Assembly: GCF_049965315.1 (NCBI RefSeq)
Contig: NZ_JBMFWL010000012.1
Coordinates: 1-47,719 of the forward strand
Origin: Acidithiobacillus_B sp049965315
GTDB lineage: Bacteria; Pseudomonadota; Gammaproteobacteria; Acidithiobacillales; Acidithiobacillaceae
DNA: 47,719 nucleotides
Reading direction: 5' to 3'
The translations under genes and the position numbers were made by a program. Within the stretch, counting starts at the first letter, position 1. Each line of letters begins with the position of its first letter. Shown here piece by piece: positions 35,636 through 43,681 of the stretch. The notes under the pieces are model-generated. The model saw nothing but the letters and a program-made list of their open reading frames with translations, had not been told where the DNA came from and ran no database searches.

Positions 35636-37266
35636 CCTATTGCGCAAAGGAAACCTCTTTCGATGAGGAATTCCAGTACCTGGCGGGTGGCCTCGGGCGG
35701 CGAGACCCGCGCCGTATCGACCTGGATGTCCGGCTGCAGCGGCTTCTCGTAAGGGTCATCGATGCCGGTAAAGGCATCGATCGTTCCTTCCAAGGCGCGG
35801 GCATAGAGCCCCTTGGCATCCCGCGTGAGGCAGGTCTGCAGGCTGGCGGCGGCGTGGACTTCCACAAACAGGCCGCCGTTGTCCTCCACCAGGGCGCGCG
35901 CCTCGGCCCGGGCGCTCCGATAGGGGGAAATGGCCGAAACGATGGCGATGCCGCCGTGGCGGGCCGCCAGACCGGCGACGAAGCCGATGCGGCGAATGTT
36001 TTCGTCCCGATCGGTCCTGGAAAAGCCCAGTCCCTTGGAGAGGAAGCGGCGGATCACATCGCCGTCCAGCAGGGTCACCGTGCGCTGGTCCATGGCCTCC
36101 AGGCGGCGGGCGAGCATTCCGGCCATGGTGCTCTTGCCGCTGCCCGAGAGCCCTGTCAGCCAGAGCACCAGCCCGCGGTTGTCGGCGCCGCGATAGGCCC
36201 GGCGCAGGCAGGCGATGACCTCCGGCGGAGAGAACCAGTCCGGCACCTCCTCCCGGTTGGCCAGGCGGCGGCGCAATTCCGTACCGGAAATCTCCTCCAC
36301 CGCTTCACCGAGCTCCAGCTCGGCGGGCGTGACATAGCGCTGGCGCCGGGTCGAATAGACGTGCTCCCCGACGAAAATAGGGATGATGCCGGCCTCGTCG
36401 GCATGGGCGGCGAGGAGATCCTGAGCGGCAAAGGGGGGATAAAAGAGCCCCCCCTCCAGACCGCCCGGATCGGCATGGCCGCGCCCGACGATGAAATGGG
36501 TGGCGCCGTAATTGCGACGAATCAGGGCGTGCCAGAGGGCCTCGCGGGGGCCGGCCATGCGCATGGCCAAGGGCAAGGCCGCCAGATGCACCCGGCCCGC
36601 CGGATAGTGGGGCAGAACCAGGCGATAGGCGCGCATCCGGTAGGCGGCGTCCACATCGCCCGCCTTGGTCGGTCCCACCGCCGGGTGGAGGAGCAGTTGG
36701 CCGTCCACCACCTGGGCGAGGGCCTTTTGGGTGATGGTCATGTGGGCGAAGTGCAGCGGATTGCGGGTTTGGAAGGCCACCGTCGGGCGTCCGTTGAGCA
36801 GTCGGCGCAATTCCGCCGGGCTGCGGTATTCGGGGGGGAAATCCGTCGCCGCCGCCCACTGGCGGCGTTCTTCGGAACTGATTCGCAGCGGGCCGCTCAC
36901 CATGACCGGGCCGCGAGCGAAGAGGGCCGCCACGCCGGGGTGGCGGGGATCGTCCGTGCCATAAACGGCCAAGGCTTCCCGGCGCGGGTCGGGGCGAAAC
37001 CATTCCGCCACGGTCATGGTCGCCAGGGGCAGGCCGTCGGGGCGCTGCAGGGAAATCTCCACCCCCGGGGCCAAGCGGGCGGCCTGGGCCTCGTCCATGT
37101 CCAGCACGATGGGCATGGGCCACAACCGCCCATCGGCCAGCCGCATGCGCGTCAGGACCGCTTCATAGTCGGTGGCACCCAGATATTGGGACAAGGGGGC
37201 AAAGCCGCCGGTGAGGAGCAGCTCCAGGTCGCAGCGCTGGCGTTCGTTGAGGGTCAGCACCATCAT
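35608..37266 (-). CDS. Bifunctional sulfate adenylyltransferase / APS kinase (PAPS synthase)
   Basis: This 552-residue fusion has sulfate adenylyltransferase first and APS kinase second. The N-terminal PUA-like and SAT catalytic part carries QTRNPLHFAH (166-175) and GRGHADPGG (261-269). The kinase part (about 365-552) has P-loop GLSGSGKST (372-380), then LLDGDVIR and KGLGFSRTDRDENIRR, the APS-binding and lid residues. It would turn sulfate and two ATP into PAPS. The kinase P-loop is intact, so it is not the dead-kinase form of fungal SAT. Position 15 bp after rlpA and immediately before the sulfotransferase favours PAPS for sulfation rather than assimilation; no PAPS reductase or cysH is present. 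In a sulfur oxidiser the SAT half could also run in reverse, but a kinase fusion argues against that. Confidence 0.92.
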   Translation of the reverse strand: MMVLTLNERQRCDLELLLTGGFAPLSQYLGATDYEAVLTRMRLADGRLWPMPIVLDMDEAQAARLAPGVEISLQRPDGLPLATMTVAEWFRPDPRREALAVYGTDDPRHPGVAALFARGPVMVSGPLRISSEERRQWAAATDFPPEYRSPAELRRLLNGRPTVAFQTRNPLHFAHMTITQKALAQVVDGQLLLHPAVGPTKAGDVDAAYRMRAYRLVLPHYPAGRVHLAALPLAMRMAGPREALWHALIRRNYGATHFIVGRGHADPGGLEGGLFYPPFAAQDLLAAHADEAGIIPIFVGEHVYSTRRQRYVTPAELELGEAVEEISGTELRRRLANREEVPDWFSPPEVIACLRRAYRGADNRGLVLWLTGLSGSGKSTMAGMLARRLEAMDQRTVTLLDGDVIRRFLSKGLGFSRTDRDENIRRIGFVAGLAARHGGIAIVSAISPYRSARAEARALVEDNGGLFVEVHAAASLQTCLTRDAKGLYARALEGTIDAFTGIDDPYEKPLQPDIQVDTARVSPPEATRQVLEFLIERGFLCAIGGKDMDNRI

Positions 37267-37281
37267 TTTCGGACCATTTCC

Positions 37282-38142
37282 TTATTGCCGTACCATGTAA
37301 AACCCGCTAAAGCCCATCCGCTGCAGTTGTTCCATGAGGGCGCCCGGCGCCACGCCGGCGGGCAGGGGGCCGATCTGGACCTTGTAGTATTCCTGATCAT
37401 GCACATAACCGGGAACGATCAGGACGCCATGGATACCGGCGGCCTGGAGGCGGTCGCGTTCGCGGATGGCATTGTTGAGAACGGCAAAGGCCCCTGTTTG
37501 CAGGAAATTCTCCGCGGGTGTGCTCAGTTCCGGAGCTTGGACCCCGGTTGGCGGCGCGGCGGACGGGATCGCTGGCATTGGCCGGGGGACCGGTGCCGAT
37601 GGCGCCGCCTGGCCTTGCATTGGCGCGCCAGGGCCGTTGAGGGCGACGATCTGCACGGGAGCGGTGCCCTGGTCAACAATGCCGAGGGCGTTGGCCGCAC
37701 CATAGGAAAGATCCATGACCCGGCCATCCACGAAGGGGCCGCGATCATTCACCAGGACCACCACGCTGCGGCCATTGCTGAGGTTGGTCACACGGGCGCA
37801 GGTGGGCAGGGGCAGGGTGCGGCTGGCGGCAGTATAGGCCCGCGGGCGAAAGGGGGTGCCCATGGAGGTGGTGGAGCCCGATTCCCAGCCATACCAGGAA
37901 GCGACACCGCGGACGTCGTAGCCGCTGGCGCTGCTGGCGGGGTAATAGCTCTGTCCGCGGATGCGGTAAGGGCGATTGTAGGCGGCGTTGAGATTGGGCG
38001 GGGGAGCATAGCAGCCGCCTTCGCCATTGCCGGGAGCCTGGCCGTAACGGCCGGGACTGAAGGTCGGCGAACTGGCGCAGCCGGCCAGGGCGCCGGCCAG
38101 GGCGATGCCGAGCAGCGCGCGGGCCAGCCGCCTACTGCGCAT
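37282..38142 (-). CDS. rlpA: RlpA-like septal-ring lipoprotein (DPBB + SPOR domains)
   Basis: This 286-residue lipoprotein has a signal sequence ending in the lipobox LAGC, with C22 to be lipidated. The double-psi beta-barrel domain spans about 80-160 (GVASWYGWESGST, then NLSNGRSVVVLVNDRGPF). A Pro/Ala-rich linker follows, then a C-terminal SPOR domain (about 210-286) that binds denuded septal glycan. Some RlpA proteins are lytic transglycosylases. Here the aspartate of NDRGPF (D133) is kept, but the residue 26 positions earlier, which I recall as the essential His in the Pseudomonas enzyme, is Ser (S107 in YTAASRTLP). The protein may therefore be structural. The start at 38142 is chosen for the signal peptide; it overlaps dapE by 11 bp. 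Confidence 0.88.
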   Translation of the reverse strand: MRSRRLARALLGIALAGALAGCASSPTFSPGRYGQAPGNGEGGCYAPPPNLNAAYNRPYRIRGQSYYPASSASGYDVRGVASWYGWESGSTTSMGTPFRPRAYTAASRTLPLPTCARVTNLSNGRSVVVLVNDRGPFVDGRVMDLSYGAANALGIVDQGTAPVQIVALNGPGAPMQGQAAPSAPVPRPMPAIPSAAPPTGVQAPELSTPAENFLQTGAFAVLNNAIRERDRLQAAGIHGVLIVPGYVHDQEYYKVQIGPLPAGVAPGALMEQLQRMGFSGFYMVRQ

Positions 38143-39298
38143 GGCCGGGTGATGAATGGGCATGGGGCTTGCGCAGGAGGGCCGCCATGATCCGGACATG
38201 GATCTCTGCCAGTTGCTCCAGGTCCGCCACCGCCACGCATTCGTTCACTTGATGGATGGTGGCGTTGAGGGGCCCCAGTTCCAGCACCTGCCCCCCCAGT
38301 TGGGCAATGAAGCGGCCATCGGAGGTGCCGCCGGCGGTGGAGAGCCGAGTCTCCTGCCCGGTAACGGCGCGAATGGCCCGGGTGGCGGCATCCACCAGGT
38401 CACCGGGCGGCGTAAAAAAGGGCGGTCCCGAAAGCTGCCAATCGATGCGGTAACGCAGTCCCGCCCCATCCAGCAGGGCCTCCACGCCGGCCTGGAGGCC
38501 CTCGGGGGTGGATTCTGGGGAAAAGCGGAAATTGAAGTCCGCCTGCAGGCTGCCGGGGATGACGTTGCTTACCCCGGTGCCGGCGTGGATGTTGGAAAAC
38601 TGCAGGCGGGTGGGCGGGAAATGGGCATTGCCCTGGTCCCAGGATCTGGCGGCCAGATCGGCCAAGGGTTGCAAGCTGCGGTGGATGGGGTTGTCGGCCT
38701 TTTCCGGGTAGGCGATGTGCCCCTGAACACCGTGGACGGTGAGGCGGCCGTTGAGGGAGCCGCGCCGCCCGTTTTTGATGCAATCGCCCAGGCGCGTTTC
38801 CGAGGAGGGTTCTCCCACTACGCACCAATCGATGCCTTGGCCGGCGGCCCGCAGCCATTCCACCACCCGCCGGGTGCCATCCACGGCGATGCCTTCCTCA
38901 TCGGAGGTGACGAGAAAGGCCAGGCGGCCGGGATGGTCGGGATGCAGGGCGACGAAGCGCTCCGCCGCCACCACCATGGCGGCGAGGCTGCCCTTCATGT
39001 CGGCAGCGCCCCGGCCATAGAGGCAGCCGTTGTGCAGGGTGGGGGTAAACGGGTCGCTATGCCAGTCTTCCCGAGGCCCGGGCGGCACCACATCGGTGTG
39101 GCCGGCGAAACAGAGGCGCGGCCCAGCGTGCCCCCTTTCCGCCCAGAAATTGTGCACGCCCCCGGCCGGCAGACGGGTGACGCGGAAGCCTACGGCCTCC
39201 AGGCGCCGGATCAACAGATCCTGGCAGCCGCCGTCCTCCGGGGTCACGGAGGGGCGGGAAACGAGATCCATGGCGAGGTCCAGCACGGCGTTAGGCAT
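38132..39298 (-). CDS. dapE: Succinyl-diaminopimelate desuccinylase
   Basis: This 388-residue M20-family metallohydrolase removes succinate from N-succinyl-LL-diaminopimelate to give LL-DAP. The di-zinc site is visible: CFAGHTDVVPPG (first His), YGRGAADMKGSLAAM (bridging Asp), TSDEEGIAVDG (catalytic Glu pair), then a distal His in LNATIHQVNE. The dimerisation domain lies between about 180 and 290. It follows dapD by 21 bp and dapC precedes both, completing the last succinylase-branch steps of DAP and lysine synthesis, which feeds peptidoglycan. The coding sequence overlaps rlpA, a peptidoglycan-associated gene. Confidence 0.95.
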   Translation of the reverse strand: MPNAVLDLAMDLVSRPSVTPEDGGCQDLLIRRLEAVGFRVTRLPAGGVHNFWAERGHAGPRLCFAGHTDVVPPGPREDWHSDPFTPTLHNGCLYGRGAADMKGSLAAMVVAAERFVALHPDHPGRLAFLVTSDEEGIAVDGTRRVVEWLRAAGQGIDWCVVGEPSSETRLGDCIKNGRRGSLNGRLTVHGVQGHIAYPEKADNPIHRSLQPLADLAARSWDQGNAHFPPTRLQFSNIHAGTGVSNVIPGSLQADFNFRFSPESTPEGLQAGVEALLDGAGLRYRIDWQLSGPPFFTPPGDLVDAATRAIRAVTGQETRLSTAGGTSDGRFIAQLGGQVLELGPLNATIHQVNECVAVADLEQLAEIHVRIMAALLRKPHAHSSPGHAQ

Positions 39299-39319
39299 TC
39301 GTCACCCCGGCGATCGCGC

Positions 39320-40144
39320 TCAGATATCCCGCAAGAGGGCGTTGATGCCCACCTTGGCCATCGTTTTGGCATCCACCTGCTTGACGATGACGGCGCAATA
39401 CAGGCTATGGGTGCCATCCTTGGCCGGCAGGTTGCCGGAGACCACCACCGAGCCCGCTGGGACCCGCCCATAGAGGATCTCCCCGGTGGTCCGGTTGTAG
39501 ATCCGGGTGCTGCTGCCGATGAAGACGCCCATGGAGATCACCGAACCCTCTTCGACGATGACCCCCTCGACCACTTCCGAACGCGCCCCGATGAAGCAGT
39601 TGTCCTCGATGATGGTGGGATTGGCCTGGAGAGGTTCGAGGACGCCGCCGATGCCGACGCCGCCGGAGAGGTGGACGTTTTTGCCGATCTGGGCGCAGGA
39701 GCCCACGGTGGCCCAGGTGTCCACCATGGTCCCCTCGTCCACATAGGCGCCGATATTGACGAAAGAAGGCATGAGCACGCAGTTGCGGCCGATGAAGGAG
39801 CCCTTGCGCGCCGTGGCCGGCGGGACCACCCGGTAACCGCCGGTGCGGAAGTCGTTGCTGTTGTAATCGGCAAACTTGCCGGGGACTTTGTCATAATAGT
39901 TGCTTTCGGCGCCGGGGATGCGGACATTGTCCTGAAGCTTGAAGGAGAGCAGCACGGCCTTTTTGATCCACTGGTTGGTCACCCATTGACCATTTTCCTT
40001 CTGGGCGACCCGTAGGACGCCCTTGTCCAGGCCCTCGATGACCTGATGTACGGCTTCCCGCACTTCCTGGGGGGCCTGCCTGGGGGAGAATTCCGCCCTG
40101 CTTTCCCAGGCGGATTCGATGATTTGGGCGAGTGACTGGCTCAC
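39320..40144 (-). CDS. dapD: 2,3,4,5-tetrahydropyridine-2,6-dicarboxylate N-succinyltransferase
   Basis: This 274-residue trimeric left-handed beta-helix acyltransferase adds succinyl from succinyl-CoA to tetrahydrodipicolinate. The N-terminal helical domain ends near residue 100. Hexapeptide-repeat coils then run through GRNCVLMPSFVNIGAYVDEG, AQIGKNVHLSGGVGIGGVLE and ARSEVVEGVIVEEGSVISMG. The start is GTG at 40144 with AAGGAG 6 nt upstream. It is 13 bp after dapC. The family's usual product name fits all visible motifs; there is no sign that it is an acetyl-transferring DapH. Confidence 0.95.
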   Translation of the reverse strand: MSQSLAQIIESAWESRAEFSPRQAPQEVREAVHQVIEGLDKGVLRVAQKENGQWVTNQWIKKAVLLSFKLQDNVRIPGAESNYYDKVPGKFADYNSNDFRTGGYRVVPPATARKGSFIGRNCVLMPSFVNIGAYVDEGTMVDTWATVGSCAQIGKNVHLSGGVGIGGVLEPLQANPTIIEDNCFIGARSEVVEGVIVEEGSVISMGVFIGSSTRIYNRTTGEILYGRVPAGSVVVSGNLPAKDGTHSLYCAVIVKQVDAKTMAKVGINALLRDI

Positions 40145-40157
40145 GCTGACTCCTTAA

Positions 40158-41345
40158 TTAAAATGAATGGGATGCCAAAAAACGCCGGATGCGCTGCGCA
40201 CCCTCTACGCATTCCTCCAACGTGCCCACCAGGGCAAGGCGCACGCGATCACGCCCGGGGTGTTGAGCATGGGCCGCGCGGGCCAGGTAGGCACCGGGGA
40301 GACAGCGCACATTCTGCCCGGCATAGAGGGCGCGGGCAAATGCCTCGCCATCGGCCACCCGTGGCCAGAGATAAAAACCTCCGGCGGGTCGCTCCACCTC
40401 CAGCACCGGCTGGAGGATCTCCAGTACGGCGGCGAATTTGGCCGCATAGGCGGCGCGGGTGCGTTGGACATGGCCTTCATCCTGCCAGGCGGCAATGGCC
40501 CCGGCCTGGATGAACGGAGGGGTGGCGGGCCCCATGTAGGTGCGATAGCGCAGGAAGGCGCGCAGGATCTCGGCGTCGCCGGCGACAAAACCGCTGCGCG
40601 CACCGGGGATGCTGGAGCGCTTGGACAGGCTGTGGAAGGCCAATACCCGGTCCAGGCTGCCGCTGCCTGCCGCCGCCTCCAGGACCCCCGGCGGCCTTTC
40701 TCCCTCGCCATAGATTTCGCTGTAGCATTCGTCCGCCGCCAGCACGAAACCATGCTGACGAGCCTTGGCAACGAGCCAGACGAGGGTTTCCGCCGGGATG
40801 ACCGCCCCGGTGGGATTGTGGGGGGAGTTGATGTAGAGCAGGGCCGTTCGCGCCCAGATGGCCTCGTCGACGGCAAAAAAGTCGGGTTGCCCGGCGGGCC
40901 CGCAATTGAGATAGTATGGCTGGCCGCCAGCCAGCAGCGCCGCGCCCTCATAAATCTGGTAGAAGGGGTTGGGCATCAACACCAGGGGCTTGGGTTCGGC
41001 GCAAGGCGGCAGGACGGCCTGGGCGATGGAAAACAGCGCCTCGCGGCTGCCGTTGGCCGGGAGGACATGGCGATCGGCGTCCAGGAAGCCCGCGGGCAAG
41101 GCAAAGCGCTGCGTGGCCCAGGCGGCGATGGCGCGGCGCAGGCGCTCTTCTCCTTGGACCTTGGGGTATTCCGCCAAACCATGCAAGTGCTCGATGATGG
41201 CTTCCGTCACCATCCCCGGTGCCGGATGGCGCGGTTCGCCGATGGAAAAATCAATGACCGCGAGGTCTGCCGGCGTTACATCCGCGAGGAGCGCACGCAA
41301 GCGCTCGAAGGGGTAAGCCTGGAGCAGGTCGAGTTGCGGGTTCAT
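40158..41345 (-). CDS. dapC: Succinyldiaminopimelate transaminase
   Basis: This 395-residue fold-type I aminotransferase begins MNPQLDLLQAYPFERLRALL, the signature start of the DapC group. IDFSIGEPRHPAP, INSPHNPTGAV and ADECYSEIYG are cofactor-binding segments. The PLP lysine is in HSLSKRSSIPGARSGF and the distal arginine comes late in the protein. It would transaminate N-succinyl-2-amino-6-ketopimelate with glutamate. The start at 41345 has GAGG 7 nt upstream; the longer frame upstream has no family similarity. First gene of the dapC-dapD-dapE-rlpA run, divergent from the EamA transporter. Confidence 0.93.
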   Translation of the reverse strand: MNPQLDLLQAYPFERLRALLADVTPADLAVIDFSIGEPRHPAPGMVTEAIIEHLHGLAEYPKVQGEERLRRAIAAWATQRFALPAGFLDADRHVLPANGSREALFSIAQAVLPPCAEPKPLVLMPNPFYQIYEGAALLAGGQPYYLNCGPAGQPDFFAVDEAIWARTALLYINSPHNPTGAVIPAETLVWLVAKARQHGFVLAADECYSEIYGEGERPPGVLEAAAGSGSLDRVLAFHSLSKRSSIPGARSGFVAGDAEILRAFLRYRTYMGPATPPFIQAGAIAAWQDEGHVQRTRAAYAAKFAAVLEILQPVLEVERPAGGFYLWPRVADGEAFARALYAGQNVRCLPGAYLARAAHAQHPGRDRVRLALVGTLEECVEGAQRIRRFLASHSF

Positions 41346-41400
41346 AGGGATCCTCGGGAAAGCGGTGGTTGATGAAACACGGAAGCGTTTCTCCGTCATG

Positions 41401-41430
41401 ATTTTGGGCCATGGGAGAGGGTTGTGACAA
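41401..41430 (-). promoter_or_regulatory. Sigma-70-like promoter candidate for dapC operon
   Basis: On the minus strand TTGTCA (41430-41425, five of six consensus bases) is followed after 18 bp by CAAAAT (41406-41401, four of six). It lies about 55 bp upstream of the dapC start and abuts the start of the divergent transporter gene. Confidence 0.38.
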
Positions 41431-42345
41431 GTGTCGATGCGTAATGGCGCGTTGCCGGTTTTGGCGTTACTGCTGGGTTCCAGCCTTTGGGGCGTGCTGT
41501 GGTGGCCCATGCGCCACTTTGCGGCGGCGGGAATCTCCGGCCCCTGGCTCATCCTCGGCGTCTATGCCCTGCTGGCCCTGCCCATGGGCGCCTGGTCCTG
41601 GAAACGGCGGCGCGATTGGCGCGGCCACGGCCATGCCATACTCTGGCTGGTCGTTTTGGGGGGCTGGACCAATGTGGCCTTCATGCTCGCCTTGCTCCAT
41701 GGCGAGGTCATCCGCGTCCTGCTGCTCTTTTATCTCTCCCCCATCTGGGCGATCTTCGCGGCCCGCCTCTTTCTCCACGAAGCCATCGGCTGGCGCGGGG
41801 TCATGGCGGCGGTGCTGGCCGTATCCGGTTCAGCGCTGGTGGTCGGCAAGGGCGAGGCGGTGGGCGGCTGGGGCAGCATCACCGGAAACGACCTCCTCGC
41901 CATTTCCTCAGGGCTGGCCTTTGCCCTCAGCAGCGTCGTCCTGCGCGCCGACGAAGGCCTGGCGGACCTGCATCGGGCGACGGCCGTATGGGTGGGCTGC
42001 GTACTCCTGGCCTTGCCCCTGGCCCTGCTGGCGCCGCCCCCGCAACTGCACTTGGGGGAGATGGGGTTTTTACTCGCCTTCTCCTGGTTCTGGATCGCCG
42101 GCGCCACCCTGCTGGTGCAATATGGCGTGGTGCGCATGGCCGTGAGCCTGTCGGCGGTGATCCTGCCCTTTGAGGTCATCGCCGGCGCCCTGTCGGCCTG
42201 GGCTCTGGCCGGCGAGGTCCCCTCCACCGCGGAGATCCTGGGCGGCATGCTCATCCTGACGGCGGCCTTTCTGCAGATGACGCGCCGCGCCGCCGCGCCG
42301 CCCATCGCCCCAGCCCTTTCAGGCGGGGAAGAGGGCCCCTTCTAG
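41431..42345 (+). CDS. EamA/DMT-superfamily transporter
   Basis: This 304-residue protein has ten likely membrane spans arranged as two EamA repeats (about 10-140 and 155-290), the layout of drug/metabolite exporters such as RhaT, YdcZ-like and amino-acid exporters. LLGSSLWGVLWWPMRHF opens repeat one; the end of repeat two contains LPFEVIAGALSAWALAGE. The substrate is not predictable. The start is taken as GTG 41431, with GAGAGGG about 9 nt ahead; ATG 41437 in frame is the alternative. It is divergent from dapC, which could hint at amino-acid export, but that is context only. Its 3' end overlaps gph by 27 bp in convergent orientation. Confidence 0.86.
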   Translation: MSMRNGALPVLALLLGSSLWGVLWWPMRHFAAAGISGPWLILGVYALLALPMGAWSWKRRRDWRGHGHAILWLVVLGGWTNVAFMLALLHGEVIRVLLLFYLSPIWAIFAARLFLHEAIGWRGVMAAVLAVSGSALVVGKGEAVGGWGSITGNDLLAISSGLAFALSSVVLRADEGLADLHRATAVWVGCVLLALPLALLAPPPQLHLGEMGFLLAFSWFWIAGATLLVQYGVVRMAVSLSAVILPFEVIAGALSAWALAGEVPSTAEILGGMLILTAAFLQMTRRAAAPPIAPALSGGEEGPF

Positions 42346-42981
42346 GGCGCGGCTGTCGGCAATGACCCGGTCCGCCGCCCAGCGCTCGGGGGCGTCTTCC
42401 GCTTCGATGTAACCCCATCCCGCCGCCCATGCCCTGACCCCGGCGCCATGGCCCGCCTCGATATCGCGGCGATCGTCGCCGATCATGAGGGCGTGGGGCG
42501 CCGGGACGCCGAGCGCCGCGAGGGCATGGCGAACGGGCAGGGGGTCCGGCTTGGCCTTGGCCAGAGTATCGCCGCTGACCACCACTCCGGGTGCTTGGGG
42601 CAGGTCGAGGGCATCCAGCAGCGCTCCGGTGAGAAAGGCGGGCTTGTTGGTGACGATCCCCCAGGGAAGGGCAAGGGCGGCGAAGCGTTCCAGCACTTTT
42701 CCCATCCCCGGAAAGAGCCGCGTCTCATCGCAAAGATGTTGCGCATACAAATCGAGAAATTCCTTGCGCAACGGTCCATAGCCGGGCGCATCGGGGGCGA
42801 TGGCAAAGGCGACCCGCAAGAGGCCGCGAGCCCCCTGGGAGGCCACCGGGCGGAGCAATTCCAGGGGCAGGGGCGACAGGTCATGGCGCGCCCGCAGGCG
42901 GTTGGCGGCTGCCGCCAAATCCGGAGCGGTATCGACCAGGGTGCCATCCAGGTCGAAAAGTACGGCCCGGATCTCAGGCAT
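42319..42981 (-). CDS. gph: Phosphoglycolate phosphatase (HAD superfamily)
   Basis: This 220-residue HAD hydrolase has motif I FDLDGTLVDTAPDL (about 9-22), motif II region IVTNKPAF, the lysine KAKPDPLP and motif IV IGDDRRDIEAG. The cap domain is the small helical type. It dephosphorylates 2-phosphoglycolate, made by Rubisco oxygenation or DNA repair, and in the mtaD-ubiG-gph order common in gammaproteobacteria. The start at 42981 overlaps ubiG by 8 bp; the longer frame lies inside ubiG. In an autotroph the photorespiratory-type salvage role would matter, but no Rubisco gene is here. Its end overlaps the EamA gene tail to tail. Confidence 0.9.
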   Translation of the reverse strand: MPEIRAVLFDLDGTLVDTAPDLAAAANRLRARHDLSPLPLELLRPVASQGARGLLRVAFAIAPDAPGYGPLRKEFLDLYAQHLCDETRLFPGMGKVLERFAALALPWGIVTNKPAFLTGALLDALDLPQAPGVVVSGDTLAKAKPDPLPVRHALAALGVPAPHALMIGDDRRDIEAGHGAGVRAWAAGWGYIEAEDAPERWAADRVIADSRALEGALFPA

Positions 42982-43681
42982 GGACCGCGATTTTGCGAAA
43001 GTGTCCCAGGTAATTGACGCCCACATCGCCCACGAGCCGCGCCTCATGGCGGATGGGATCGTAGTGCAAGCCCTTGAGGGCCATGGTCTGCAAGCCGGCG
43101 CCTCGTGTCATGTCGAGCAGCTCGCTGGGCCGGATGAATTTTTGATAGTCATGGGTGCCGCGGGGCAAGAGTCCCAACAGATATTCGGCGCCGACGATGG
43201 CTAGGAGGTAGCTCTTGGGATTGCGGTTGATGGTGGCAAAAAAGGCATCGCCACCTGGACGCAGCAGGCGCGCGCAGGCCGAAACGATGGCGGCCGGGTC
43301 CGGGACATGCTCGAGCATTTCCATGGCGGTAACCACATCGTAGGCAGCGGGTGTCTGCGCGGCCAGGTCTTCCACGGCCATCTGCCGGTAATCGATGGCC
43401 AGACCCATGGCTTCGGCATGATCGCGCGCGGCGGCAATGCCATCGCCCGCCAGATCGATGGCCGTCACGATGCCCCCCCGGCGGGCCATGGCCTCCGCCA
43501 GTATGCCGCCCCCCGTTCCCACATCCAGCACCCGTTTACCTTCCAGGCCGGCAGCGCCATCGGCAATGAATTGCAGACGCAATGGATTGATTTCATGCAA
43601 GGTGCGGAAAGGGCCCCGTGGATCCCACCAGGCATTGGCCAACTGGTCGAACTTGCTGATTTCGGCGCTATCGACATTCAT
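42974..43681 (-). CDS. ubiG: Ubiquinone biosynthesis O-methyltransferase UbiG
   Basis: This 235-residue class I SAM methyltransferase carries out both O-methylations of ubiquinone synthesis. It begins with the UbiG-specific EISKFDQLANAWWDPRGPFRT region (residues 7-27), then SAM loop VLDVGTGGGILAEAMA, the acidic AIDLAGDGI, and the UbiG segment INRNPKSYLLAIVGAEY followed by LPRGTHDYQKFIRPSEL, a membrane-contacting insertion. Its start overlaps mtaD (ATGA) and its end overlaps gph (8 bp). Presence supports an aerobic, ubiquinone-based respiratory chain. Confidence 0.95.
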   Translation of the reverse strand: MNVDSAEISKFDQLANAWWDPRGPFRTLHEINPLRLQFIADGAAGLEGKRVLDVGTGGGILAEAMARRGGIVTAIDLAGDGIAAARDHAEAMGLAIDYRQMAVEDLAAQTPAAYDVVTAMEMLEHVPDPAAIVSACARLLRPGGDAFFATINRNPKSYLLAIVGAEYLLGLLPRGTHDYQKFIRPSELLDMTRGAGLQTMALKGLHYDPIRHEARLVGDVGVNYLGHFRKIAVHA

